Notes: generated from the sequence alone by a model not told the origin. 64,000 nt of DNA from Ruminococcus sp. (GCA_031262225.1 JAISIC010000009.1:1-64000), one strand, 5' to 3'; shown: positions 9,229-17,769, counted from the first letter of the stretch. A program made the numbers and translations.

Positions 9229-10074
9229 CTATTTCATCTTCTCAAGTGCATGAGCAATCTTTTTCAGGTCGTCTTCTCCCGAAAACTCAAGGGTTATCTT
9301 CCCCTTTTTGCCGCTCCCTGTTATCTTCACCTTACGCCCCAAAATCTCATGAAGGCTTAAAGCCGTTTCGGTATAATAGTTGTTTTTAGCCTTAGGTTCT
9401 TTTTTAGCCGGCGTTTCGTTTCGTTTTATCAAATCTTCAAGCTGTCTTACCGTTAAACCTCCGTTACAAGCTTTTTCAGCAAACGTCACAACAGCCGCCT
9501 CGTCGTCAATCCCCGCAAGTACCTTAGCCTGACCGGCTGAAAGCTTCCCGGAAATCAGCATATCGCGAACCTTTTCGGGCAATGACAATAGCCTGAGTGA
9601 ATTTGCTATCCCGGAGCGAGATCGTCCGATAACCTTTGAAAGAGCCTCTTGGGTCAGCCCGTGGATTTTAATGAGTTCCTCAATCCCCGAAGCTTCTTCA
9701 ATCGGGTTGAGGTCTTCGCGTAAAAGATTTTCAATAAGTGCGGCTTCCGCCGTCTCGATCTCCGAAAAATCCTTTACCGACACCGGAATTTCGGTCATAG
9801 AAAGCAGTTTGCAGGCTCTGAATCGCCTTTCCCCTGCTATAATCCGATATCGCCCGTTGTCAAGCGGCTTAACTATAATGGGAGACAGCAGTCCGTTTCG
9901 CTTTATGCTCTCGGCAAGCGAAGCTATCTTCTCCTCGTCAAAGCTCTGACGGGGCTGCGAACGGTTCGGCTCAATCACCGACAGGCGAAGCGTTGTTATA
10001 TTCTCACCCACCGACGTGCTGTTGTCGTCAAAGAGTGCACCAAGCCCCATGCCTAATCCGCCTTTTCGTGCCAT
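9229..10074 (-). CDS. parB: Chromosome partitioning protein ParB/Spo0J
   Basis: The protein (281 residues from the ATG at 10074) has a ParB N-terminal CTPase domain with SQPRQSF and the GERRFRA box (about residues 70-80). A helix-turn-helix (LTQEALSKVIGRSRSGIANSLRLL) and a C-terminal dimerisation region follow. ParB loads at parS sites and recruits SMC to organise the origin region. An ATG at 10080 is only one base from the AGGAG, so I prefer 10074. It follows parA as in the soj-spo0J pair. No parS consensus palindrome was noticed in the window. Confidence 0.95.
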   Translation of the reverse strand: MARKGGLGMGLGALFDDNSTSVGENITTLRLSVIEPNRSQPRQSFDEEKIASLAESIKRNGLLSPIIVKPLDNGRYRIIAGERRFRACKLLSMTEIPVSVKDFSEIETAEAALIENLLREDLNPIEEASGIEELIKIHGLTQEALSKVIGRSRSGIANSLRLLSLPEKVRDMLISGKLSAGQAKVLAGIDDEAAVVTFAEKACNGGLTVRQLEDLIKRNETPAKKEPKAKNNYYTETALSLHEILGRKVKITGSGKKGKITLEFSGEDDLKKIAHALEKMK

Positions 10075-10098
10075 ATTCATTCTCCTGTTTTTGTGTTA

Positions 10099-10887
10099 TT
10101 AAGCGAGGACTTTTTTCTTGCCGTGACTGTGATTTGACAAAAGCTCGTCCGCTAAAGCTTCATAGCTTTGTGCGCCCTTGCTTCCCTTATCGTAATAAAC
10201 GCAGGGAAGACCGTGGCTCGGAGCCTCCGAAAGCCTGACATTCCTCGGTATTATCGTTTCAAATGTTTTAGATGGGAAGTGCTTTTTCACCTCATCAACA
10301 ACCTGATGCGTCAGCTGCAACCTTCCGTCATACATGGTGAAGAGTATCCCCTCGATATCAATATTAGGATTAAAACGGCGTTTGACAAGCTTTATCGACT
10401 CGACAAGCTGTGAAAGACCCTCCAAAGCGTGAAATTCACATTGAAGCGGGATTATAACGCTGTCCGAGGCACAGAGTGCATTAACCGTCAGCAGCGACAA
10501 TGACGGCGGGCAGTCGATAAAGATATAGTCATACTCCGCTTTCAAGGTCAAAATCTGCATTTTAAGTCTGCTCTGCCTATTTTCAAGCTCGATAAGTTCG
10601 ATATCCGCCCCTGCAAGGTCACTCGTAGACGGAACGACCCAAACATTTTCAAACGCAGTACTAACAACCGTGTCTGACAAAGCTTTCCTGCCAAGCAAGG
10701 CATCATAGACCGAAAATTCAAGGCTCTTTTTCTTTATCCCAAACCCGCTCGTAAGGTTGCCCTGTGCATCCGAATCAATGCACAAAACCCTATTCCCCCG
10801 TTTTCCCCAGGCGGCGGCAAGGTTTACGGCAGTAGTCGATTTCCCGACCCCGCCCTTCTGGTTAGCTACAGCAATAACAACAGCCAA
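10099..10887 (-). CDS. parA: Chromosome partitioning ATPase ParA/Soj
   Basis: The 262-residue deviant Walker ATPase has NQKGGVGKSTTAVNLA (residues 9-24, with the signature lysine) and the DCPPSL motif near residue 125. It works with ParB in origin segregation and DnaA control. The start is TTG at 10887, preceded by AAAGG; residues MAVVIAVANQKGG fit the family N terminus exactly. It heads the minus-strand train, with its own promoter at 10936-10964. Confidence 0.96.
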   Translation of the reverse strand: MAVVIAVANQKGGVGKSTTAVNLAAAWGKRGNRVLCIDSDAQGNLTSGFGIKKKSLEFSVYDALLGRKALSDTVVSTAFENVWVVPSTSDLAGADIELIELENRQSRLKMQILTLKAEYDYIFIDCPPSLSLLTVNALCASDSVIIPLQCEFHALEGLSQLVESIKLVKRRFNPNIDIEGILFTMYDGRLQLTHQVVDEVKKHFPSKTFETIIPRNVRLSEAPSHGLPCVYYDKGSKGAQSYEALADELLSNHSHGKKKVLA

Positions 10888-10935
10888 TTTCTTATACCTT
10901 TATATTTTAATATGAATACATAGATAGCTAATTTT

Positions 10936-10964
10936 ATTTTAGCATATTTTCATCAGCTTTGCAA
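10936..10964 (-). promoter_or_regulatory. Promoter of the parA-parB-serS-acc-mnmA train
   Basis: Read on the minus strand: -35 TTGCAA (10959-10964), a 17-base spacer, and -10 TAAAAT (10936-10941). It lies about 50 bases upstream of the parA start. No other promoter-sized gap occurs down to 3103, so this may drive all nine genes. Confidence 0.65.
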
Positions 10965-10984
10965 GCCCAAATTGTTAAAAAATA

Positions 10985-11010
10985 AAAAAAGTCCGATTAT
11001 TACCGAACTT
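10985..11010 (-). terminator. Terminator of the tRNA operon
   Basis: On the minus strand a 7-base-pair stem (AAGTTCG with CGGACTT, one G-T pair) and an 8-base loop are followed by a run of seven T. It lies 16 bases after tRNA-Cys. Confidence 0.75.
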
Positions 11011-11025
11011 TTCTTATTGCAAAAG

Positions 11026-11096
11026 AGGCGCCACCCGGAATTGAACCGGGGATCAGGGTGTTGCAGACCCACGCCTTACCGCTTGGCTATAGCGCC
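11026..11096 (-). tRNA. tRNA-Cys (GCA)
   Basis: A 71-base cloverleaf on the minus strand. The acceptor GGCGC pairs with GCGCC, the anticodon loop CTGCAAC gives anticodon GCA, and GGTTCAATTCC is the T loop. It closely resembles the Bacillus tRNA-Cys pattern. Last gene of the four-tRNA operon; CCA is not encoded. Confidence 0.93.
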
Positions 11097-11186
11097 GCAC
11101 ACGCAAGTGTGCCTTATTGCCGCTCTTGGTCTTTGAGCGTTGGGGGATACGTGCGAGAAATTTTCTGTACAACGATTTATACAGAC

Positions 11187-11259
11187 AGCGGATTACGAGG
11201 CTCGAACTCGCTACCTCCACCTTGGCAAGGTGGCGCTCTACCAAATGAGCTAAATCCGC
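11187..11259 (-). tRNA. tRNA-Gly (GCC)
   Basis: A 73-base minus-strand cloverleaf. The acceptor GCGGATT pairs with AATCCGC, anticodon stem CCACC/GGTGG encloses loop TTGCCAA with anticodon GCC, and GAGTTCGAGCC is the T loop. Discriminator base T; CCA not encoded. Confidence 0.95.
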
Positions 11260-11297
11260 ATGCACATAAATATAATATGCACTAAATTAACCAGTTG

Positions 11298-11341
11298 TGA
11301 ATTTTGCGAAGCAAAATTCAACGCTTTTACGAAGTAAAAGC
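11298..11341. repeat. Two tandem hairpins with GAA triloops between tRNA-Gly and tRNA-Asp
   Basis: A perfect 10-base-pair stem (11298-11307 with 11311-11320) closes on GAA. Immediately after it an 8-base-pair stem (11323-11330 with 11334-11341) also closes on GAA. Both loops are bounded by a C-G pair. They fill the spacer of the tRNA precursor and could mark processing sites or be short palindromic repeat elements. Confidence 0.85.
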
Positions 11342-11343
11342 TA

Positions 11344-11417
11344 CGATCTGGATGGGACTCGAACCCACGACCTCCGCCGTGACAGGGCGGCGTTCTAACC
11401 AACTGAACTACCAGACC
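11344..11417 (-). tRNA. tRNA-Asp (GTC)
   Basis: A 74-base minus-strand cloverleaf. The acceptor GGTCTGG pairs with CCAGATC (one G-T), anticodon stem CCGCC/GGCGG holds anticodon GTC, and the discriminator base is G as expected for tRNA-Asp. Confidence 0.95.
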
Positions 11418-11441
11418 AAAGCCCGCAACGAATTGCGAGCA

Positions 11442-11514
11442 TGGGAGTTACAGGGCTCGAACCTGTGACCCTCTGCTTGTAAGGCAGATGCTCTCCCAGC
11501 TGAGCTAAACTCCC
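11442..11514 (-). tRNA. tRNA-Val (TAC)
   Basis: A 73-base minus-strand cloverleaf. The acceptor GGGAGTT pairs with AACTCCC, anticodon stem TCTGC/GCAGA encloses anticodon TAC, and the discriminator is A. First gene of the operon, 22 bases downstream of the -10 box. Confidence 0.95.
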
Positions 11515-11536
11515 TTTTTAAATGCCGTGCCCTAAT

Positions 11537-11565
11537 ATTATAAGCGTTTGAAATAATATTGTCAA
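11537..11565 (-). promoter_or_regulatory. Consensus promoter of the Val-Asp-Gly-Cys tRNA operon
   Basis: On the minus strand: TTGACA (11560-11565), a 17-base spacer, and TATAAT (11537-11542), a perfect match. A transcript would begin about 15 bases before tRNA-Val. Confidence 0.92.
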
Positions 11566-11645
11566 TAGAAAAGTTAAAAAACTGTTCTTATCACTAAAAT
11601 TTGTGGCAAAAATTTGTGCAAAATGTACTATTTTTTATTTTATGC

Positions 11646-11674
11646 TTGATTTTTTCATATTTCGGGATTATACT
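11646..11674 (+). promoter_or_regulatory. Promoter of the nifS-iscU pair
   Basis: -35 TTGATT (11646-11651), 17-base spacer, -10 TATACT (11669-11674), about 40 bases before the ATG at 11715. Divergent from the tRNA operon promoter. No IscR-type operator was recognised. Confidence 0.7.
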
Positions 11675-11714
11675 ATAAAATAGCTTTAAATATAGATTTG
11701 AAAAGGCAATTTTT

Positions 11715-12938
11715 ATGAAAATATATGCGGACAATGCCGCTACAACTCCTGTTTTACCCGAAATTTTGTCGGTTATGCTTCCCTGCTTCACGGAAAATTA
11801 CGGTAATCCGTCAAGCATATATTCACTCGGCATGAACGCTCTCCGTGCAATTGAAAAGGCTCGAAGCCAATGTGCGGCGGCAATCGGGGCGAAAACAAAC
11901 GAAATCTATTTCACCGGCTGCGGAACAGAAGCGGACAACTGGGCGATTAAAGAGACCGCTCGCAGGCTCAAACGTGAAAAGAGCAAGACAGAGATTATAA
12001 CCACGAATTTTGAACATCACGCGGTTTTGCATTGTTGTCAGGCACTCGAAAAGGACGGCTTCACCGTTAAGTATCTTCCTGTTGACGAATATGGGTATAT
12101 AACAGCTTCGCAAGTGGCAGATGCGATTACCGACAACACCGCACTTGTAACCATAATGTACGCCAACAACGAAATCGGAACTATCCTTCCCATTCCGGAG
12201 ATAGGGAAGATATGTCGTGAAAAGGGCGTAATCTTCCACACCGACGCAGTTCAGGCGATCGGAAATGTTCCCATTAACGTTGTCGAGCAAAATATCGACA
12301 TGATGTCCGTTTCGGGGCACAAGATTCATGCACCCAAGGGCGTTGGATTTTTATACTGCAAAAACGGCTTAAAGCTTGATCGTTTCATGCACGGCGGGGC
12401 ACAAGAACGCGGCAAGCGTGCCGGAACGGAAAACACCGCCGGAATTGTTGCTCTCGGTGAAGCTATAACCCTTGCCACCGCAGGGATAGAGGACAGGCAA
12501 GCTAAAATCATCACCATGCGTGACAAACTCATAAAAGAGCTTTCAAAGATACCGGCAAGCCGTGTCAATGGCGGTGTTGAAGACGGCAAACGCCTTCCCG
12601 GCAACGTGAATATGAGCTTTATCGGCATTGAGGGCGAAAGCCTGCTTCTCAACCTTGATCTTGCCGGAATCTCGGCATCATCAGGCTCTGCCTGCACAAG
12701 CGGCTCTCTTGACCCCTCTCATGTGCTGTTAGCTTTGGGACTTCCGCACGAGATAGCACACGGCTCTTTGCGGCTTTCAATCAACGAATATAACACAGAC
12801 GAAGAGATAGACTATATCATCGAAACCGTACCGAAAGTCTGTGCGAAAATTCGTGCCATGAGCCCGCTTTGGGAGGACCTCACACACAAGCCGGAAATGT
12901 TTGAGCGTTTCGCACCGCAATTATCCTCAATAAATTAG
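11715..12938 (+). CDS. nifS: Cysteine desulfurase, NifS/IscS family
   Basis: The 407-residue PLP enzyme releases sulfur from cysteine for Fe-S clusters and tRNA thiolation. Motifs: YADNAATTP at the N terminus, [10 protein letters not shown] near residue 97 (ring-stacking His), [10 protein letters not shown] near residue 176, the PLP lysine in [10 protein letters not shown] (about residue 202) and the RxGTEN segment. The persulfide cysteine lies in [10 protein letters not shown] near residue 325. It sits 26 bases before an IscU-type scaffold gene. Which named paralog it is (NifS or IscS) cannot be settled from the sequence. Confidence 0.93.
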   Translation: MKIYADNAATTPVLPEILSVMLPCFTENYGNPSSIYSLGMNALRAIEKARSQCAAAIGAKTNEIYFTGCGTEADNWAIKETARRLKREKSKTEIITTNFEHHAVLHCCQALEKDGFTVKYLPVDEYGYITASQVADAITDNTALVTIMYANNEIGTILPIPEIGKICREKGVIFHTDAVQAIGNVPINVVEQNIDMMSVSGHKIHAPKGVGFLYCKNGLKLDRFMHGGAQERGKRAGTENTAGIVALGEAITLATAGIEDRQAKIITMRDKLIKELSKIPASRVNGGVEDGKRLPGNVNMSFIGIEGESLLLNLDLAGISASSGSACTSGSLDPSHVLLALGLPHEIAHGSLRLSINEYNTDEEIDYIIETVPKVCAKIRAMSPLWEDLTHKPEMFERFAPQLSSIN

Positions 12939-12964
12939 GCACCAATGAAATAGGAGAATTAAAA

Positions 12965-13387
12965 ATGTTATATAGTGAAAAAGTAATGGAACATTTTGCA
13001 AGCCCTCACAACGTGGGAGAGCTTGAAAACGCCGACGGTATCGGCGAGGTCGGCAACGCGAAATGCGGCGATATAATGAAGATGTATCTGAAAATTGACA
13101 ACAACGTCATCACCGACGCGAAGTTCAAGACCTTCGGGTGCGGTGCGGCGATTGCCACAAGCTCCATGGCGACCGACATGGTAAAGGGCAAGCCTGTTTC
13201 GGAAGCCCTCAAACTCACAAATAAAGCTGTAGTCGAAGCCCTCGATGGTCTCCCTGCACAAAAGCTTCACTGCTCCGTCTTGGCTGAACAGGCGATCCGC
13301 TCTGCATTGTCGGACTACTACACACGCCAAGGCATAGACCCGCTCCCGATTGTCGGCGAAATCGGGGAATGTGCGTCCTGTTCGTAA
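12965..13387 (+). CDS. iscU: Iron-sulfur cluster scaffold, IscU/NifU N-terminal type
   Basis: The 140-residue protein has the three scaffold cysteines in the expected places (NAKCGD, FGCGAAIA, LHCSVLAE) and the Asp next to the first. Clusters are assembled on this scaffold using sulfur from the desulfurase encoded just upstream. A C-terminal extension ends GECASCS, adding two more cysteines, as in clostridial NifU-like proteins. GGAG lies 9 bases before the ATG. No regulator or Fe-S carrier genes follow. Confidence 0.93.
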   Translation: MLYSEKVMEHFASPHNVGELENADGIGEVGNAKCGDIMKMYLKIDNNVITDAKFKTFGCGAAIATSSMATDMVKGKPVSEALKLTNKAVVEALDGLPAQKLHCSVLAEQAIRSALSDYYTRQGIDPLPIVGEIGECASCS

Positions 13388-13420
13388 ATAAAAGCCGAAA
13401 GATTTGACGGAGGCAGAGGC

Positions 13421-14863
13421 ATGAAAATAAAACAGACAGCGGCAATAATTTTGTCCTTGTTGCTCTGTGGTTGTAACAGCGTTTCGCCGGCTTTGTCAGA
13501 TTCGACTGAAACGGCAAGCGGCACCGAAAGCGTAACGACTGCTCCTAAGTCCAAAACGGAGAGGGTTACCGAGACGACCGCCGACCCTCTTGCCACCGGA
13601 AAGGTAATAAACATCTACACATGGGATGAAGAGCTTGCAAAAACGATTTTAGAACTCTACACCCCTCCCGAAGGCTTCACGATAAATATTACAACCGTAG
13701 AGGAAAAGAATTACGCCAACGGTATTGAGCGTTTCATGAACAAAAGCGACAGACAATCCCCCGATGAGCGTGTTGATCTGTTTTTTTCCAAACTTGAAAC
13801 TGTAAGAAAATTCGTTGAATCCGACCTTGCTCTGCCGCTGTCGGAATATGGCATTACCGCTGATGACACAGCAAATATGTACCCGTACACCCTTTCTTAC
13901 GGCACCGACGATAACGGAGAACTCAAGGCTTTAACATGGTATATCACCCCCGACACCTTTATATACCGCCGCTCCTATGCCGACGAGCACCTGCTTTCAT
14001 CAGACCCCGCCGTTATGCGGCAGATGATAGGTACATGGAACGACCTGACCCTCACGGCGAATTTCTTTGAGGTCTCGGCAGATGACGGCATACACACGTA
14101 CAGACTTGCCGCCTCGGGTGCGGAATTTATGCGTCCGCTTGCTCAAAATGCCGAAACGCCTCTCGTTACCGATGGTGTCCTTACTTTCCCCGAAACATGG
14201 TCACTTTGGGTTTATTTAAATGTGCATCTGACTAATGCCGGTTATTTCGGTGTATTTACGCCACACACCAAAGAATGGTATGCCGAGATGGGTAAAGACG
14301 GCACCACCCTCGGTTTTGTCGGCTCATACGACCTTCTGTTCAAAACAATATCCGAATACGCAGGCACAAGCGAAGACGGCACCTTCGGCGATTGGGCGGT
14401 CTGTCCCGCAACGCTTCCGTCTGCCGCCGGCGGCACATTCCTGTCCGTTGCTTCCGGCTCCGACAACCCCGAAATCGCCGCCGATATAATAAAAACTGTC
14501 TGCGTGGGCGAAGATAACCTGCGAAGCATGGATATTATCCCCAACAATATGAATCTTGTCGCTGAATATGCCGCATCAACCGAATATAATGCTGCTATTC
14601 TCGGCGGACAAAACCCATATCCCATTTATGACTCGGTTGCCCGCGTTATCCCTGTGACATATTTGGACGAATACGGTGACCTTGCCGAGCAGTTTGCTCT
14701 CTTCAATGTCTTAGAACGCACCCAAAGAAACGATCCCGACGATGATTTTTCAAACTATGCTCATCGTTCTCATTCCGGTCTTGTCGTTCCCCGCCGCCAT
14801 CAATACATCAAATTCGATATTTTTGACAGTTCTTACTATTCCTTCAGAGATTCATTGTGGTGA
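13421..14863 (+). CDS. Solute-binding lipoprotein (orphan, sugar ABC type)
   Basis: The 480-residue protein has a lipoprotein signal (LLLCGC, lipid-anchored Cys at residue 18), then a Ser/Thr-rich linker to about residue 60. The mature domain begins VINIYTWDEEL. It is clearly related to the binding protein at 24965-26323: shared blocks include NIYxW, PLSEYGIT/PLSEIGIT, FxYRRS, GDWAV and LGGQNPxPxY. No permease or ATPase genes are adjacent, so it may use the permeases at 22992-24887 or act only as a surface receptor. It follows iscU by 33 bases, an unrelated neighbour. Confidence 0.85.
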   Translation: MKIKQTAAIILSLLLCGCNSVSPALSDSTETASGTESVTTAPKSKTERVTETTADPLATGKVINIYTWDEELAKTILELYTPPEGFTINITTVEEKNYANGIERFMNKSDRQSPDERVDLFFSKLETVRKFVESDLALPLSEYGITADDTANMYPYTLSYGTDDNGELKALTWYITPDTFIYRRSYADEHLLSSDPAVMRQMIGTWNDLTLTANFFEVSADDGIHTYRLAASGAEFMRPLAQNAETPLVTDGVLTFPETWSLWVYLNVHLTNAGYFGVFTPHTKEWYAEMGKDGTTLGFVGSYDLLFKTISEYAGTSEDGTFGDWAVCPATLPSAAGGTFLSVASGSDNPEIAADIIKTVCVGEDNLRSMDIIPNNMNLVAEYAASTEYNAAILGGQNPYPIYDSVARVIPVTYLDEYGDLAEQFALFNVLERTQRNDPDDDFSNYAHRSHSGLVVPRRHQYIKFDIFDSSYYSFRDSLW

Positions 14864-14897
14864 TTTATTAACAATATGTAAATTTTTCGCCCTATAG

Positions 14898-14926
14898 TTG
14901 ACGTTCATAAATTTTCATGATATAAT
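14898..14926 (+). promoter_or_regulatory. Promoter of tRNA-Thr and tRNA-Tyr
   Basis: TTGACG (14898-14903), 17-base spacer, TATAAT (14921-14926), 33 bases before the mature tRNA-Thr. Confidence 0.88.
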
Positions 14927-14958
14927 AATAAAGCTGTCGAAACGCCTTGTTTCGATAA

Positions 14959-15031
14959 GCTGGTGTAGCTCAGTTGGTAGAGCAGCTGATTTGTAATCAG
15001 CAGGTCGGGGGTTCGAGTCCGTTCACCAGCT
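14959..15031 (+). tRNA. tRNA-Thr (TGT)
   Basis: A 73-base cloverleaf. Acceptor GCTGGTG pairs with CACCAGC, anticodon stem GCTGA/TCAGC encloses loop TTTGTAA with anticodon TGT, and GGTTCGAGTCC is the T loop. CCA not encoded. Confidence 0.95.
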
Positions 15032-15046
15032 TTTTGTAAAATATTC

Positions 15047-15128
15047 GGAGGAGTTCCCGAGCGGCCAAAGGGGGCAGACTGTAAATCTGTTGCTTTCAGC
15101 TTCGATGGTTCGAATCCATCCTCCTCCA
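15047..15128 (+). tRNA. tRNA-Tyr (GTA)
   Basis: An 82-base cloverleaf with a long variable arm. Acceptor GGAGGAG pairs with CTCCTCC, the anticodon loop CTGTAAA gives GTA, and the discriminator is A. Co-transcribed with tRNA-Thr, 15 bases apart. Confidence 0.95.
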
Positions 15129-15134
15129 GTACAT

Positions 15135-15163
15135 AAAAGCGGTATCTTTCGATACCGCTTTTT
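15135..15163. terminator. Bidirectional terminator after tRNA-Tyr
   Basis: A 12-base-pair stem (15135-15146 with 15151-15162, including A-T pairs at the base) has a TTTC loop. T runs on one side and A runs on the other let it serve both the tRNA pair and the minus-strand gene ending at 15165. Confidence 0.9.
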
Positions 15164-15164
15164 G

Positions 15165-15467
15165 CTATTCCTGTCCTTCCTTCGCTATCGCCAAAATCTC
15201 AACATAAATCCCTGCGATAACCGAATAAAGCTCCTGCGGCACACCCTGCCCGACCGAGAGCATCGAAAGCACCGCCGCCGCCGAATCGTCGCGATATACA
15301 GGAATCCCGTTTTCATCGGCAAGGTTAATAATCCGTTCCGCAACCTTCCCGTGCCCTGAGGCAACGATAATCGGCGTGTAGTCGTCCTGCGGATTATATT
15401 TGAGTGCGATTGCAGAGCGTTCTTCCCTGCTAACCTGTCTGCCTTTGCGTTTTATCTCATTTGCCAT
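15165..15467 (-). CDS. FlhB C-terminal-domain-like protein (YlqH type)
   Basis: The 100-residue protein matches the cytoplasmic FlhB C-terminal fold: A-L-K-YNPQDDYTPIIVASG, then ENGIPVYRDD and L-V-GQ-VP-ELY. It lacks the FlhB membrane part and the NPTH autocleavage tetrapeptide; in its place is a GHGK context. Such stand-alone proteins are encoded beside FliK-like genes (ylqG-ylqH) in Bacillus. It is next to such a gene here. Its role in export switching is unproven. Confidence 0.8.
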   Translation of the reverse strand: MANEIKRKGRQVSREERSAIALKYNPQDDYTPIIVASGHGKVAERIINLADENGIPVYRDDSAAAVLSMLSVGQGVPQELYSVIAGIYVEILAIAKEGQE

Positions 15468-15485
15468 AAAATCTCACCTACAAGC

Positions 15486-17624
15486 TTAACACCTGATATT
15501 AAGTTCCGATATCTCTTTGGTTATCTTCGGGAACACATCCGAAAGCTCTCGCGGCTTTTTGAGTGAAGATACCGTCATGTTTTTCGCGGTGTATCCCTGC
15601 GACTCAACAAGTTTCGGAATTATCTCCGAAAGTTTCGCGAAACGTTCCTCCATCCCCCTCGGACAGCTTATTGATATATTCAAATCCTTCTCGCGGGCAT
15701 ATAGCTCCATCTCGAAATATCCGGTATGTTCGACCTCAAACGCCAAGAAAACATGGGACACCTGCGAGTCGTCACGCCGCCCGTTTTGCTTACCGTCGGG
15801 ATCAACCCATTCTGCATTCGGGTCAACCCAGATTTCCCCGAAGGCACGAAGATCGCCCAGATGCAGCGGTGCCATCATATGCACAAGCGGCGTGTTTGAG
15901 CCGGGTGCGGCAAGGAGCGACCTCACCATCTCGCCCGGACCGAGTTCGGAAAGGGTTTTCAGCGCCGGGTCATTAAGGTTTTTAGCCACGAAGTCGGCAA
16001 GGGTCTCTGTCGCCGTCGGCGGCGTGTAGTTTACGCTTTTATCTGTCGCTATGTTCCCCAGAACATCGTTGAGGGCTTGGGCAAGCACCATCTTTTTATC
16101 GGGCTCGACGATTTTATTGACAATCATCGACAGCCTGCCGGCAAACTCGTTGAGGTTTTTGGTCTTCTCAAAATCGCGGATAACGGTGTTGAGGGCACCC
16201 TTCATGTTGTCGGGGGTGAACGACCCCACCATATCTTTGATTGTCGTTACAGCCTTTGCAAGGCTCATAGGAGTATGAGCCGTTATATCCGCAGTTTGTG
16301 CTGTTTGAGATGCCGTCGTTTTTTGTGCCGCCGCCTTTTGTACAGTGTTATTTTCTGTATTTTTAATAGTATCGGGTTTGCTCTCGGGACTTCTGAAGAG
16401 GTCTAAAATCTTTGTCAGCGTGTCGGCAATCTCGGAAGCCGGAGTTTTTGATATCATCACAGCCGCACTGTCGGAAAGCCGTTCTGCAATGAGCGTCATT
16501 GAATGTTTAGCCGAAGCGATTTCGCTCCCTTCAAGGACAGCGACTTTATCTTCCGATGACAGATCGGAGCTTTCGACATATTTAATGAACGCCTGACGGA
16601 GGTTTGAAGCGGTTTCCGGGTCGGACAGCTTGACAAGCTCCGAAAAGCTGTCGGTGAGGTCGGAAGCCTTGAATGACAGCCTTGACATATTATAAACGGC
16701 AAGCGGAATGAGTGCCTTTGTTTTGTTATTAAGAAGCAAACTCTTGCCGGTGGTATTAAGGAGTTCCATAATCTGCCCCTTAAGAGCCGGGAAGGTTTGC
16801 AGATTAAGGTTGTCGGCGGCGTCAGAGAGCTTTTCGCGAACCGCGATTGAGGGAGCGGCTTCGGCGGCAAGGAACTTGAGGTTCGCGGCGATGGAATTGA
16901 TTATATCTTCTTTTGAGGATATGCCGACAGCGGCTTTGATGAAATCAAGCGCCGCATTTTTATATATTTCTGTTTTAGGGAACGCCTCCGCCGCCTCACG
17001 GCTTGTGATAACCTGCTTCATTTCCTGCAGTGTCATTATCTGCGGTTTCATTGTATCGGCAAGCCTGATTGATGCTTTATTGCCGTTGCTGTTACTGTTA
17101 GCATTGCCCGAAAGCTCCTGTTGCTGTTTTTGCAGAATCTCGGTTTTCGGTGAAACCTTCCCGGAAAAGATATCCTTCATTATCTCCCACAGATCGCCCG
17201 AAAACATGGTTGTCTTGCTCTGCTGGCGGGTGAGGTCTGCCGGGAGTGCGTCGGGGGAGAGCATAACTTCGTCGGCAAACTCGGTAAGCTTGTTCACAAG
17301 CTCGTTTTCGCCGGTCTCGCCCAGCGACATAATCATATCGTTTGAAAGCAGTGCCTGCAAAAGTTTTGCGGTGACAGCCGGGTCTTTCGGGGTGAAAGCA
17401 TTCTGTCTGGGCAGCAGGATACGGTCGGCAAGATTTTGATCCGCCATCTCTTCTGACAGATTTTGGCTGTCAATAATCTGTGTGAGATCGGAAAGGGTCG
17501 TAATCCGAGCGTCGCCCGATTGCGGCAGAATTTCTCCCGGTCGTGTGCGAAGGTCGGAATTGTTAGTATTTTGCGGTATTGTCTGTATCGCCGGGTTCGG
17601 TATAAGGTCTGCCAAAGCTCTCAC
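15486..17624 (-). CDS. Large FliK/YlqG-like protein
   Basis: The 712-residue, mostly helical and Ser/Ala/Asp-rich protein has no signal peptide or membrane span. The last 130 residues (from PLHLGDLRAFGEIWV on) resemble the hook-length-control C-terminal fold, with a predicted beta-rich block FLAFEVEHTGYFEMEL. Pairing with an FlhB-like gene 18 bases downstream matches the ylqG-ylqH arrangement. The start is uncertain: GTG at 17624 has only a weak upstream AGTAGG, and a TTG four codons in is possible. No flagellar structural genes lie in the window. Confidence 0.65.
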   Translation of the reverse strand: MRALADLIPNPAIQTIPQNTNNSDLRTRPGEILPQSGDARITTLSDLTQIIDSQNLSEEMADQNLADRILLPRQNAFTPKDPAVTAKLLQALLSNDMIMSLGETGENELVNKLTEFADEVMLSPDALPADLTRQQSKTTMFSGDLWEIMKDIFSGKVSPKTEILQKQQQELSGNANSNSNGNKASIRLADTMKPQIMTLQEMKQVITSREAAEAFPKTEIYKNAALDFIKAAVGISSKEDIINSIAANLKFLAAEAAPSIAVREKLSDAADNLNLQTFPALKGQIMELLNTTGKSLLLNNKTKALIPLAVYNMSRLSFKASDLTDSFSELVKLSDPETASNLRQAFIKYVESSDLSSEDKVAVLEGSEIASAKHSMTLIAERLSDSAAVMISKTPASEIADTLTKILDLFRSPESKPDTIKNTENNTVQKAAAQKTTASQTAQTADITAHTPMSLAKAVTTIKDMVGSFTPDNMKGALNTVIRDFEKTKNLNEFAGRLSMIVNKIVEPDKKMVLAQALNDVLGNIATDKSVNYTPPTATETLADFVAKNLNDPALKTLSELGPGEMVRSLLAAPGSNTPLVHMMAPLHLGDLRAFGEIWVDPNAEWVDPDGKQNGRRDDSQVSHVFLAFEVEHTGYFEMELYAREKDLNISISCPRGMEERFAKLSEIIPKLVESQGYTAKNMTVSSLKKPRELSDVFPKITKEISELNIRC

Positions 17625-17769
17625 CTACTTGTTTTACAACTTATATTTAATTTATCGTAACAACTTCCGAAAACTTAAATATTTTTTTACTTAAGAAATT
17701 ATTTACAATTCTGTATCAAAATTTCACAAAATATCTAATCTTTATTTTTTATTTTTTTCATAAAAGTAC

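Noticed and set aside
9229..10964. Possible parS site near parAB
   Set aside because: No GTTTCACGTGAAAC-like palindrome was noticed by eye here or elsewhere in the window; a computed search would be needed to be sure.
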